DNA of 64,000 nucleotides from NCBI RefSeq assembly GCF_021390535.1, contig NZ_JAJUXG010000014.1, forward strand, positions 240,898-304,897. The letters are read 5' to 3'. Each line of letters starts with the position of its first letter. The first letter of the stretch is position 1. Shown here piece after piece: positions 1 to 7,540 of the stretch. This DNA comes from Dyadobacter sp. CY312. Lineage in GTDB: Bacteria > Bacteroidota > Bacteroidia > Cytophagales > Spirosomataceae. The notes under the pieces were generated by a model that was not told the DNA's origin, ran no database searches, and was given only the letters and a program-made list of their open reading frames with translations. A program made the translations under genes and the position numbers.

Positions 1-933
1 TTTCCCAAATACCTGACCGACTTCCTGACCCGGTATCTCCCCGCAGAGCGTGGGGTTAGTTCCAATACGGTGCTATCATACAAGGACACCTTCATGTTGC
101 TGATAACGTTTATGAAAAGCGAAAAGGGCATTACTGCCGAAAGGATTGAAATAAAGGATATAACCAAGAACAATATACTGGCTTTCCTTGATTGGCTCCA
201 CTCAGAAAGAGGGTGCAGCGATTCTACAAGGAATGCACGGTTAACAGCCCTGCACTCATTTTTCAAATATCTTCAATACGAAGATCCGATGTATTTACAC
301 GCATGTGGTCAGGTCCTCTCCATTCCGTTGAAAAAGACGGCATCACCAACAGTCACATATCTCGCGCTGGATACAATAAAGGCTATCCTGGATGGCCCTG
401 ATCTATCCCAGAAACGTGGCAGAAGGGATCTGGCACTACTCTCGATCATGTATGATACTGGTGCCCGGGTGCAGGAAATGATCGACCTGACGCCAGCCAT
501 GGTACGTCTTGACAGCCCGTGTACGGTAAGGTTGCGGGGCAAAGGAAATAAATCACGAATAGTTCCTCTGATGGACGCGCAGGTAGGGTTCCTTAGGGAT
601 TATATGGCGGAAAATGATCTTCTTGAACCTCGCGCAGCCCAATATCCGCTATTCAGTAACAGCAGAAGAGAAAAATTGACACGGGCTGGAATCAGCCATA
701 TCCTGTCAAAATATGTGTTGCTTGCTCAACAAAGAGTAAAAGACATGGTAAAAGGCGCTGTGACGCCTCATGTGATTCGCCACAGCAAGGCAATGCACTT
801 ACTGCAAGCTGGAGTAAATCTGGTATATATACGGGATATCCTTGGTCACGTTTCCGTAAAAACAACAGAAATATACGCGAGAGCTGATTCAAGGAAAAAG
901 CGCCCTTGCATAAATTCTGATACAGAAGTTTAA
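1..933 (+). CDS. Tyrosine recombinase/integrase (5' end outside window)
   Basis: Site-specific DNA recombinase of the phage-integrase/XerC-XerD family, which cuts and rejoins DNA through a tyrosine-phosphate link. The reading frame is open from base 1; a GTG at 70 lies inside the N-terminal SAM-like core-binding domain (reads TDFLTRYLPAERGVSSNTV before it), so the true start is upstream of the window. The catalytic set is complete: Arg in DTGARVQEM, Lys in RGKGNKSRIVP, His-x-x-Arg in TPHVIRHS, His in ILGHVSV and the Tyr in TEIYAR. It lies on the same strand as the small genes that follow. XerC/D versus integron- or transposon-type integrase cannot be told from this piece; the short C-terminus after the Tyr and the lack of att repeats leave its substrate open. 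Confidence 0.9.
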   Translation, partial: FPKYLTDFLTRYLPAERGVSSNTVLSYKDTFMLLITFMKSEKGITAERIEIKDITKNNILAFLDWLHSERGCSDSTRNARLTALHSFFKYLQYEDPMYLHACGQVLSIPLKKTASPTVTYLALDTIKAILDGPDLSQKRGRRDLALLSIMYDTGARVQEMIDLTPAMVRLDSPCTVRLRGKGNKSRIVPLMDAQVGFLRDYMAENDLLEPRAAQYPLFSNSRREKLTRAGISHILSKYVLLAQQRVKDMVKGAVTPHVIRHSKAMHLLQAGVNLVYIRDILGHVSVKTTEIYARADSRKKRPCINSDTEV

Positions 934-1001
934 CAATCAGCAATGACAGCTCATTTGAGGTGTTTGATTACATTTGAAAATCATCAAAAACATACCGGAT
1001 T

Positions 1002-1448
1002 ATGGCAACTAGTACAGTGAAATTTCACAGAATAATAAAAGCACCTGTCAGTAAGGTATTCAGGGCATTTTCAAGCGCTGATGCTATGTCGTTCTGGCTA
1101 CCTCCTTATGGATTTTTGTGTAGGGTACATGAAATCGACTTCAAGGTAGGTGGACGTTACAGAATGTCGTTTCACAATTTCACTACAGAGAAAAGCCACT
1201 CTTTTGGGGGTGAATATCTGGAAATCAAGCCCGATGAACTCCTGAAGTATTCTGACAAGTTTGAAGATCCTAATCTTCCCGGTGAAATGACAACCACCGT
1301 ATGGCTGAAAGAAGTGATATGCGGTACAGAAATGCACATTGTTCAGGAAGGAATTCCGGAGCAGATCCCCGCAGAGTTTTGCTATTTGGGATGGCAGGAG
1401 TCATTAGAAAAGTTGATTAAACTTGTCGAACCGGTTATCAACGAATAA
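1002..1448 (+). CDS. SRPBCC domain protein (AHSA1-like)
   Basis: A 148-residue START-like/SRPBCC fold protein of the Activator-of-Hsp90-homologue (AHSA1) type; such proteins bind small hydrophobic ligands, and the role of most bacterial members is unknown. Seen: the family N-terminus with RIIKAPVSKVFRAF (helix after the first strand), SFWLPPYGF, then VGGRYRMSFHNF and a C-terminal helix with LGWQESLEKLIKLVE. No signal peptide. It is followed 26 nt later by a DUF2200 gene on the same strand and begins a run of small cytosolic genes of similar style up to 4.4 kb. Ligand unknown. Confidence 0.85.
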   Translation: MATSTVKFHRIIKAPVSKVFRAFSSADAMSFWLPPYGFLCRVHEIDFKVGGRYRMSFHNFTTEKSHSFGGEYLEIKPDELLKYSDKFEDPNLPGEMTTTVWLKEVICGTEMHIVQEGIPEQIPAEFCYLGWQESLEKLIKLVEPVINE

Positions 1449-1474
1449 CTCATTTCATAAACGCAACTCAGGAT

Positions 1475-1837
1475 ATGGTTACAACGCCAGAACACGACGC
1501 ACGCATTGCAAAAATGACATTTTCCTCTGTATACCCGCACTATGTAACAAAAGTAGAGAGCAAGGGCAGAACCATAGAAGAACTGCATCAGGTCATGGAA
1601 TGGCTGACAGGGTTTGACACTAAAAAACTACAGGAACTCATTGATGAAAAAGTCACTTTCAAAACATTCTTTGAGAGAGCCGAACTGAACCCCAAAGCCA
1701 CACTGATAACAGGCTTAATTTGCGGTTACCGGATAGAAGAAATTGAAACCCCGCTCACCAGACAAGCCAGATACCTGGACAAGTTGATTGATGAGCTGGC
1801 AAAGGGGAAAAAGATGGAAAAGATACTCAGACAATAA
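1475..1837 (+). CDS. DUF2200 family protein
   Basis: A 120-residue cytosolic protein that matches the DUF2200 family along its whole length: the start TPEHDARIAKMTFSSVYP, the middle EELHQVMEWLTGFD and the end YLDKLIDELAKGKKMEKIL are all family hallmarks as I remember them. The function of the family is not known. Length is normal. The ATG at 1475 fits the family N-terminus. It sits between an SRPBCC gene and a DUF1801 gene on the same strand, so it may be part of a small transcription unit, although the gap of about 100 nt to the next gene leaves room for a separate promoter. Confidence 0.85.
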   Translation: MVTTPEHDARIAKMTFSSVYPHYVTKVESKGRTIEELHQVMEWLTGFDTKKLQELIDEKVTFKTFFERAELNPKATLITGLICGYRIEEIETPLTRQARYLDKLIDELAKGKKMEKILRQ

Positions 1838-1936
1838 GCCGGAGCAGAATTGTTTAAATGAGTATTGTAAAGGACTAAGACCTTCAAGGCCATTTATTGA
1901 GTTTAACCGAACGGCAACGTTTAAAATACAGAGTAT

Positions 1937-2392
1937 ATGAAAGTATCAGCAGCAACAGTAGAAGAAATGCTCGCCAATATACCCACGGATAGATCGGCGG
2001 CGTTTAACAGGCTACACGATGTTATTGTAAAGAACCTGCCGGATGGTTTTGAAGCGGCTATTAGTTATGGAGGATTGGGTTATGTCGTTCCACATACCCT
2101 TTATCCTGCCGGGTATCACTGTAAACCCAGTGAGCCGCTTCCTTTTGCCGGTATTGCTTCGCAAAAAAACTCTATCAATTTTTACCACATGGGTATCTAC
2201 GCCAATCCTGAACTGCTGACATGGTTTCGCACCGAATATCCCCAACATTGCAAGCAAAAGCTGGACATGGGAAAAAGTTGTATCCGCTTTAGGAAACCAG
2301 ATGATATCCCATATAATTTGATTGGTGAATTAATGAAAAAAATAAGTGTGAAAGAATGGGTCAATATCTATGAGACTCAGATGAAAAAATAA
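1937..2392 (+). CDS. DUF1801 domain protein
   Basis: A 151-residue protein of the DUF1801 (YdhG/Fra-like) fold. Seen: TVEEMLANIPTDRSAAFNRL near the start, the family pattern FEAAISYGGLGYVVPH, then FAGIASQKNSINFYHMGIY and CIRFRKPDDIPYNLIGEL. In Firmicutes a distant relative (FraYdhG) is described as an iron chaperone; whether that holds here is not shown by the sequence. It is the first of three DUF1801-type genes within 2.1 kb (with 3044-3604 and 3638-3997), which suggests local duplication or gene collection. No signal peptide or membrane segment. Confidence 0.8.
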   Translation: MKVSAATVEEMLANIPTDRSAAFNRLHDVIVKNLPDGFEAAISYGGLGYVVPHTLYPAGYHCKPSEPLPFAGIASQKNSINFYHMGIYANPELLTWFRTEYPQHCKQKLDMGKSCIRFRKPDDIPYNLIGELMKKISVKEWVNIYETQMKK

Positions 2393-2558
2393 CATCTAAA
2401 CTCGGAATCAAGGAAAACACCCCATGGCATTAACTAACCTAAGTAAGGGAAATTAGCTATCTATTTTCGGATGCTTTTTATTTCATTGAACGAAATAATC
2501 AAAAGTGAAAGTGACCAGGCCTAGTTCATTATTAATTATACATCCCAAAACCATAACG

Positions 2559-3026
2559 ATGTCCTTAACAAATCAATTTGCAAAAGCTGAAATGCTTATC
2601 CGAAAACCAGTTAGTGAAGTTTTTGAGGCTTTCATTAATCCGGAAATCACAACTAAATTCTGGTTTACAAAAAGTACGGGCCGGCTTGAAGTAGCCCAGC
2701 CCGTGGAATGGACCTGGGAGATGTATAATGTGACGATCCCGATTACTGTAAAGGCGATTGAACCCTTCAAAAGGATATTGATCGAATGGGGAAATCATAA
2801 CGACCTAACTTCGGTGGAATGGACGTTTTCGGAACTGAGCGCAGATACTACATTTGTGTGCATAGTAAATACAATTATTGGTGATGATATAGAAAAAGCA
2901 ATGGCTATGGTGAGAGATTCCACGGAAGGTTTTACGTTGGTCCTTGCGGGATTGAAAGCATTGCTGGAATACAATATTACCCTGAATCTTGTTGGAGACA
3001 GATTCCCAAAGGGTTTAAATTCGTAA
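2559..3026 (+). CDS. SRPBCC domain protein
   Basis: A second AHSA1/SRPBCC-type protein, about 155 residues. Seen: AEMLIRKPVSEVFEAFINPE, TTKFWFTKSTGRLEV, then WTWEMYNVTIPITVKAIEP, RILIEWG and a C-terminal helix GFTLVLAGLKALLEY. The frame is open to 2505, but the extra N-terminus is not family-like, so I take the ATG at 2559 (MSLTNQF). It lies 17 nt before the YdeI/DUF1801 gene, so the two are probably co-transcribed. Ligand or reaction unknown. It is only distantly similar to the SRPBCC protein at 1002-1448. Confidence 0.8.
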   Translation: MSLTNQFAKAEMLIRKPVSEVFEAFINPEITTKFWFTKSTGRLEVAQPVEWTWEMYNVTIPITVKAIEPFKRILIEWGNHNDLTSVEWTFSELSADTTFVCIVNTIIGDDIEKAMAMVRDSTEGFTLVLAGLKALLEYNITLNLVGDRFPKGLNS

Positions 3027-3043
3027 TTGTAAAAAATACTGAC

Positions 3044-3604
3044 ATGCAAAATGATATTGTCTGGAGCGAAGAGCTAAGAGTGGTGGCAAATATTCTTAAT
3101 AAGGCTCCGTTGGAAAAGGCCATTAAATGGGGAGCACAGGTGTTCACATATGAGGGCAGGAACGTTGTGAGCTATGGAGGGTTTAAAAATTACTTTACAA
3201 TCTGGTTTTACAACGGTGTCTTTTTGAAAGATCCATATCAGGTGTTGGTCAACGCCCAGGAAGGAAAAACAAAATCCCTTCGCCAGTGGCGCTTCGGTTC
3301 AATGGCTGAGGTTGATGAAAACAGAATATTGGAATATGTTTTGGAAGCTATCGAAATAGAAAAGCAAGGTTTAAAAATCATCCCTGAAAAATTTGCGCCG
3401 ATGCCGCTGCCTGCTATACTGGAAGATGAACTGCAACGTGGTGCATCTTTAAGAGCCGCATACAAAAATTTAACTCCAGGCAAACAAAAAGAATATTGTA
3501 TATATATCCAAGAGGCGAAACAGGAAAACACAAAAGCCAAGCGTGTACAAAAGATTAAGCCTATGATCCTTCAGGGGCTGGGGCTAAATGATAAATACAA
3601 ATAG
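3044..3604 (+). CDS. YdeI/OmpD-associated, DUF1801-type protein
   Basis: A 186-residue protein combining a DUF1801 core (EKAIKWGAQVFTYEGRNVVSYGGFKNYFTIWFYNG is the region, residues about 24-60) with the C-terminal YdeI/OmpD-associated tail (ALEDELQ-like helix followed by the pattern LTPGKQKEYCIYIQEAK and a basic end). YdeI-type proteins have been linked to bacteriocin tolerance in enterobacteria, but most homologues are uncharacterised. It follows an SRPBCC gene by 17 nt and precedes another DUF1801 gene by 33 nt, consistent with one operon. No signal peptide. Confidence 0.8.
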   Translation: MQNDIVWSEELRVVANILNKAPLEKAIKWGAQVFTYEGRNVVSYGGFKNYFTIWFYNGVFLKDPYQVLVNAQEGKTKSLRQWRFGSMAEVDENRILEYVLEAIEIEKQGLKIIPEKFAPMPLPAILEDELQRGASLRAAYKNLTPGKQKEYCIYIQEAKQENTKAKRVQKIKPMILQGLGLNDKYK

Positions 3605-3637
3605 CAGTCAAAGTATTTTCTTCCAAATAAATCGGAC

Positions 3638-3997
3638 ATGGCAAAAACAGACTACCAGGATATCGACGAGTATCACAATTCATTTACGGAAGGTATACAG
3701 GCGAGAATGCAGCAAATTCGGGGAATTATCAAAACTGTTGCTCCGGAAGCCAATGAGGTGATCAGCTACCAGATTCCCGCTTTTAAAATCGGTAAAAATT
3801 TCCTGATTTACTATGCAGCATTTGCAAAGCACATTACACTCTCCAGTCCGTGGAGCGCGACATTTTTGAAGCTTTTTGAAACTGAATTAAAGGGATTTAA
3901 AGTAAGTAAATCGGTGATCCAGTTCCCTGAAACAGACGCACTTCCACTTGATTTCATCAGACGTATTGTGGAATTCAGAAAGGCAGAAATAAACTAA
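3638..3997 (+). CDS. DUF1801 (iron-chaperone-like) protein
   Basis: A compact 119-residue DUF1801 domain. Seen: the helix EGIQARMQQIRGIIKTVAPEA, the conserved core EVISYQIPAFKIGKNFLIYYAAFAKHITL and the end QFPETDALPLDFIRRIVEFRKAE, which match the YdhG-type members proposed to act as frataxin-like iron chaperones. That role is known for only few members and is inference here. It is the last intact gene of the small-gene run and lies 13 nt before the disrupted VOC gene, so the two were probably co-transcribed. Confidence 0.85.
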   Translation: MAKTDYQDIDEYHNSFTEGIQARMQQIRGIIKTVAPEANEVISYQIPAFKIGKNFLIYYAAFAKHITLSSPWSATFLKLFETELKGFKVSKSVIQFPETDALPLDFIRRIVEFRKAEIN

Positions 3998-4010
3998 AAA
4001 AAATACAGAC

Positions 4011-4388
4011 ATGAGCGAATTACAACTCGGAGCATTCTCCATCAGTCTTACAGTGAAGGATATCCATGCATCCAAAGCATTTTACGAAAAACTGGGCTTT
4101 GAGCAAAGAGCCGGAAACATTGATCAAAATTAGGTCGTGTTGAAAAACGGCCAAACCGTTATCGGACTGTTTCAGGGCATGTTTGACAAAAACATGCTGA
4201 CTTTCAACCCCGGCTGGAATCAGGACAAAGAGTCTCTGGACGAATTTACCGACGTCAGGAAAATTGCTAGTCAACTTTCGGTCGCTGGTATACCTTTAAA
4301 TGAAACGCCAAAAGGTGAAAATGGACCGGCTTACATCATGCTCACGGATCTCGACGGCAATCCCATTCTGATTGACCAGCATAGATGA
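4011..4388 (+). pseudogene. VOC (glyoxalase-fold) protein with in-frame TAG
   Basis: A vicinal-oxygen-chelate (glyoxalase/bleomycin-resistance fold) gene of about 125 codons. It starts at ATG 4011 (MSELQLGAFSISLTVKDI) and reads in one frame to 4388 (DLDGNPILIDQHR), but codon 41, TAG at 4131-4133, stops it. Homologues as I remember them have Trp at this place (NIDQ-x-W-L), so TGG to TAG by a single base change is the simplest origin. Both beta-alpha-beta-beta-beta halves are otherwise intact. It is either a very young pseudogene, a sequencing error or, less likely, read through. Reaction unknown; this subfamily lacks an assigned substrate. Confidence 0.85.
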
Positions 4389-4428
4389 ATTTTTAAGGAG
4401 TGGTGGGAGGCAATTTGCCGACGAACTT

Positions 4429-4464
4429 GACTTATAAAGTGACTTATAAAGTGACTTATAAAGT
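4429..4464. repeat. Three perfect 12-bp tandem repeats
   Basis: GACTTATAAAGT occurs three times head to tail without a mismatch (4429-4440, 4441-4452, 4453-4464). Each unit is close to its own reverse complement (ACTTATAAAGT against ACTTTATAAGT). It lies between two convergent broken genes, directly before a perfect hairpin. Confidence 0.95.
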
Positions 4465-4490
4465 CTACAGGACAAATTCGGGTCCTGTAG
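4465..4490. terminator. Hairpin between convergent genes
   Basis: CTACAGGAC and GTCCTGTAG form a perfect 9-bp stem with an 8-nt loop (4474-4481). It is located between the 3' ends of the VOC gene (plus) and the T9SS fragment (minus). No long U-tract follows on either side, so termination strength is uncertain. Confidence 0.6.
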
Positions 4491-4524
4491 ATTTAGTATC
4501 AAAAATCCTTCTTTCAAAGTGTAA

Positions 4525-5097
4525 TCACTCAATAATAAGCCTGGTTGTTTTCAGTATGGCTCCGATTTGCTCAACTCTGACAGTATAGACTCCGCCGGGA
4601 AGTTTTTTTACGTTTATTCCGGATTCGGATAAATAACGGGAGTTCAGTACCACCTGACCATTAGCATTGATTATTGATATCCCGATCGGAATTACGGTAT
4701 TCAGACCTTTTACATACAACGCGTCAACGGCCGGGTTTGGATAAAGAGTCACGCCTATATTCTCAAACTCTACATGCTGTATATGGCTAAATGAGAAACT
4801 GCCGTCCTGATCAACCATTTTTAATCTGTAATAATTCAAGCCCAGCAGGGGTGAGACGTCCGTAGTCAAATAAGTAATGCTTCCTCTATTATTTCCTACC
4901 GCCAATTTACTTCCGATCTGGTTCCAGGTTTGACCATTTCCACTTCGTTGGATGTCAAAATGACTCGCGTTTGCCTCCTCGGTTGTCGTCCAGGTCAGAA
5001 CAGTTTGATTTGCTTCTTTTAATGCACTGAACTTTTCGAGAATAACGGGAAGTGCATCGGTCTCGTCGAGGGAAATACCTATCAAAGTCACATCGTT
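4525..5097 (-). pseudogene. 3' fragment of a T9SS-secreted protein
   Basis: The C-terminal part (about 190 residues) of a large secreted protein. Seen: the LPVILEKFSALKEANQTVLTW-type module that precedes sorting domains, with WTTTEEANASHFDIQRSG and YYRLKMVDQDGSFSFS, and the T9SS type A sorting domain with VTLYPNPAVDALYV and a terminal basic segment TTRLIIE. The frame stays open up to a stop at 5149 but has no signal peptide; the open part above about 5097 reads across an IS21-like terminal sequence. The gene was therefore cut by the insertion or by a later deletion. It cannot be exported as it stands. The C-terminal module resembles that of the protein at 61.8-64 kb. Confidence 0.85.
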
Positions 5098-5274
5098 GGA
5101 TATTCCGTTGATGCTGACCCCGTACCGGGCATACTGACCCCCTTTAATTTAGGTTTTGATCTGAGAGATTCTGATGGGCTGACAATTTTACCGTTTTTTT
5201 CTTAAACTTTCACCTTTTAGTTCGATCCGGTATGAAGTATGGACTAATCGATCTAATATCGCATCAGCATTATG
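5098..5274 (-). mobile_element. IS21-family 3' remnant A (istB C-terminus plus IS end)
   Basis: On the minus strand 5274-5188 encodes ADAILDRLVHTSYRIELKG followed by ESLRKKR and a stop, the typical C-terminus of the IS21 helper ATPase IstB. Between its stop and 5098 the DNA carries the repeated terminal pattern of an IS21 end (GATGCTGACCCC and CATACTGACCCCC on the plus strand). The 5' part of istB and all of istA are missing; the reading frame is lost at about 5275. The outer border near 5098 is inferred from where the neighbouring protein stops looking like itself. Confidence 0.75.
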
Positions 5275-5290
5275 CTAATGTTTACATAAT

Positions 5291-5472
5291 GCCGACGCAA
5301 TTTTAGATCGAATTGTTTTTTCTTCCCACCGCATTGAGCTAGAAGGAGATTCATTAAGAAAGAAAAAACAGTTGAGTACTTAAATTTAAACTACTATATT
5401 GTAAACGGAAAGTGGCCCAATGATTCCCGAAACGCTTGGCCCTATATGCTCCGAAACGCCTGCCCCCTTATC
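5291..5472 (+). mobile_element. IS21-family 3' remnant B (istB C-terminus plus IS end)
   Basis: On the plus strand 5291-5383 encodes ADAILDRIVFSSHRIELEG followed by DSLRKKKQLST and a stop: another IstB C-terminus, similar but not identical to remnant A and in the opposite orientation. After the stop, GTGGCCCAATG, CTTGGCCCTATGC-like and CTGCCCCCTTATC-like short repeats look like a second type of IS21 terminal region. The right border (about 5472) is approximate. With remnant A it forms an inverted pair joined at 5275-5290, so two different IS21 copies were probably fused by a deletion. Confidence 0.7.
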
Positions 5473-5739
5473 TCCGAAATAGACAGGCTATGTGAGATAC
5501 TGGTAGAACAGGGTGCCGCATTTTCACTTGTGAAAAACAACTGGAAGTACATCGAACCCGCCAAAGGACCCAAAGTCCAGGGTCTTACCAATATTGAATC
5601 CGGCACGGATGAAGCGCCTCAATTGTATGATCTCAAAAGTGACATCGGCGAGAAAAACAACCTGGCCGGTAAACATCCCGAGATTGTAAAAGAGCTGGCC
5701 GCCCTGCAAAAAATCCGGGATGACGGACAGAGTAAGTAG
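5473..5739 (+). pseudogene. 3' fragment of a sulfatase
   Basis: The last 80-90 codons of an arylsulfatase-type gene. Seen: SLVKNNWKYIEPAKGPKVQG, APQLYDLKSDIGEKNNLAG and ELAALQKIRDDG, which match the usual C-terminal domain of secreted sulfatases (the strand NWKYI, the pattern LYDLxxDxxExxNLA). The catalytic formylglycine domain with its CxPSR motif is missing, so no activity is possible. The upstream side runs straight into the IS21-type end. An ATG at 5446 lies within the IS-like sequence and is not a natural start. Confidence 0.8.
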
Positions 5740-5755
5740 GTTTTAAAATATCTGA

Positions 5756-5793
5756 TACCGTCCACCAGCAGGAATAAGTTGCGGTGGACGGTA
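5756..5793. terminator. Hairpin between sulfatase fragment and GT9 gene
   Basis: TACCGTCCACC (5756-5766) pairs perfectly with GGTGGACGGTA (5783-5793), an 11-bp stem with a 16-nt loop, between two convergent 3' ends. No clear U-tract follows directly, so it may act as a bidirectional 3'-end hairpin. Confidence 0.6.
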
Positions 5794-5862
5794 ATGAATA
5801 TTGAAGTTCAGCCCAAAATTATTTTTTTGATTTCGTTGAACAAAAAAACTGATTTGTAGCAT

Positions 5863-6966
5863 CTAAAAAAAATCCGGCAGATTCTTTAACTCTCCCTCGC
5901 CTAAAAGCATCTTGAAAGTATCCAAAACCCAATTCGGCTCAGGAACAGGTAATGTTTGGTTGTAATATTTGGAAGCGACATGGCTGATAATTGCATTTCG
6001 GCTTTGTAAATGTTTTGGTACAGAATAAGGAAGGATTTCGTGTTCACTTTTCCAGGGCGTATGTTGCGGATTGGTTTGTGCGTAGAGCACAACAATGGGA
6101 GTTTGAGTGGCTGCTGCTACGTGAATTGTGCCAGTATTGACAGAAACAACGCCATGAGCGCCATCAATCAAACAGACAAACTCGCCGACCGTAAATGCAC
6201 CCGCAGTGCATATTGCCCGTTGTCCAATTGCTTTCGAAATGGTTTCAGCCAGTGCAATTTCTTTGGCTGAACCGGATATCAGCACCGGCATATCGTATTC
6301 GGCAACGATCATTTTTCCAATTTCAATCCAATGCGAAACCGGATATTCACGCTTCGCCTCTGAAACGCCTGGGTGTAAAACGATGTAAGATGTACCGGGA
6401 GGATCAGGCAATAAATCATATAGCTTTTGATAAAACAAGTGTTTACACGAAAGCTGCAAATTCAGTAGCAAATGGTCATTGCTGGTTACTGCTCCAAGCT
6501 GGTTCACCAGATTTAAATCCCGCTGAACCTGGTGCAAAATACATTCGTACGGTTCTCTGTCGGGAATCCAGTGAGTGAGTAAGTCGTATGGATTCTCCCT
6601 TGCATACGCGACCCGCACCGGAATTCCTGCCATATATAAAAGCATGGCGGTTGGCAACGCACTTTGGCTGTAAACGGTAAATATGACGGCCGCATCGAAA
6701 TTCCTGCTTCTGATTTCCTCTGTAAGTTTTAACAATCCCTCTTTATCCAAACCTCCCGATCCTACCCATGGCAAATCGGTGATCATCACATCGTCCACGC
6801 AATCCAGATAGGGTGTAATTACTGCTCCTGCTGCGGATGTGAGTAATGTAATGTGGCTGCCGAAGGTTTCTTTTAGCGCCCGCATTGCCGGAGAGGACAT
6901 GATCACATCGCCCATGTTGTCGGCTCTCACGCAGAGCACATTTCTGTAAGCGTTGTGTTCATGCAT
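5863..6966 (-). CDS. Glycosyltransferase family 9 (heptosyltransferase-like)
   Basis: A GT-B fold transferase of family GT9, the family of ADP-heptose:LPS heptosyltransferases. Seen: the N-terminal motif VLCVRADNMGDVIMSSPAM, the middle motif IVLHPGVSEAKREYPVSHW and the C-terminal nucleotide-binding patch VVSVNTGTIHVAAATQTP. The ATG at 6966 (MHEHNAYRN) overlaps the stop of the upstream GmhB-like gene by 8 nt; an upstream start at 6990 is possible. It is the last gene of a four-gene minus-strand operon with a GmhB-like phosphatase and two GT4-like enzymes, so it probably adds a heptose or similar sugar to a surface glycan. Acceptor unknown. Confidence 0.88.
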   Translation of the reverse strand: MHEHNAYRNVLCVRADNMGDVIMSSPAMRALKETFGSHITLLTSAAGAVITPYLDCVDDVMITDLPWVGSGGLDKEGLLKLTEEIRSRNFDAAVIFTVYSQSALPTAMLLYMAGIPVRVAYARENPYDLLTHWIPDREPYECILHQVQRDLNLVNQLGAVTSNDHLLLNLQLSCKHLFYQKLYDLLPDPPGTSYIVLHPGVSEAKREYPVSHWIEIGKMIVAEYDMPVLISGSAKEIALAETISKAIGQRAICTAGAFTVGEFVCLIDGAHGVVSVNTGTIHVAAATQTPIVVLYAQTNPQHTPWKSEHEILPYSVPKHLQSRNAIISHVASKYYNQTLPVPEPNWVLDTFKMLLGEGELKNLPDFF

Positions 6967-7540
6967 AGCAGCGGACCGTTTGCGAAACAATATATCTGGT
7001 GGCTTCTAAAAAATCCTTTGCAGCAAAGTCTGGCTCCCGATTAATTCCTGATAACCATTCCGATTCATTTCCGTTGTCGATTAATATGGTACGGCAACCT
7101 GCTTTGTTTCCTGCTTCAACGTCGTTCAGTATATCGCCGACCATCCAGGAATTAGACAGGTCAATGTTTAGATCGGAAGCAGCTTTATGAATAAGTCCGG
7201 GCTTCGGTTTCCGGCAAGAACATGCATTGCTACTTGTATCCGGCAAATGTGGGCAATAGTAAAAACCTGACAGAAGCAAATCATTTTCAGCAAATTTCTC
7301 TTCAAAATACCGGATCAATAAAGCCAGGTCTGGCTCGGAAAAATATCCCAGTGCAATGCCCGGCTGGTTTGAAATAATGATCAGTTTAAAATCTTCATCC
7401 TGCATCCGGCGAAGCCCGTCGAATACGCCCGACTCAAAAACCACCAGTTTTGGATCGACATTATATGGTACATCCTTGATGAGCGTACCGTCTTTGTCAA
7501 GGAAAATTGCTTTATGAAGCTGCTGATCAGGGTGTGACAT
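6959..7540 (-). CDS. gmhB: HAD phosphatase, D,D-heptose 1,7-bisphosphate phosphatase-like (GmhB)
   Basis: A 193-residue HAD-IIIA phosphatase. Seen: the catalytic motif I FLDKDGTLIKD, motif II with IIISNQPGIALG, a zinc-binding loop with CPHLP...CSCRKPKPG as in GmhB, and motif III/IV MVGDILNDVEAG. GmhB removes the 1-phosphate of D-glycero-D-manno-heptose 1,7-bisphosphate in ADP-heptose synthesis; HisB-type phosphatases are the nearest alternative, but the neighbouring GT9 genes favour the heptose role. It overlaps the GT4 gene upstream (7527) by 14 nt and the GT9 gene downstream by 8 nt, so translation is probably coupled. Confidence 0.85.
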   Translation of the reverse strand: MSHPDQQLHKAIFLDKDGTLIKDVPYNVDPKLVVFESGVFDGLRRMQDEDFKLIIISNQPGIALGYFSEPDLALLIRYFEEKFAENDLLLSGFYYCPHLPDTSSNACSCRKPKPGLIHKAASDLNIDLSNSWMVGDILNDVEAGNKAGCRTILIDNGNESEWLSGINREPDFAAKDFLEATRYIVSQTVRCYA

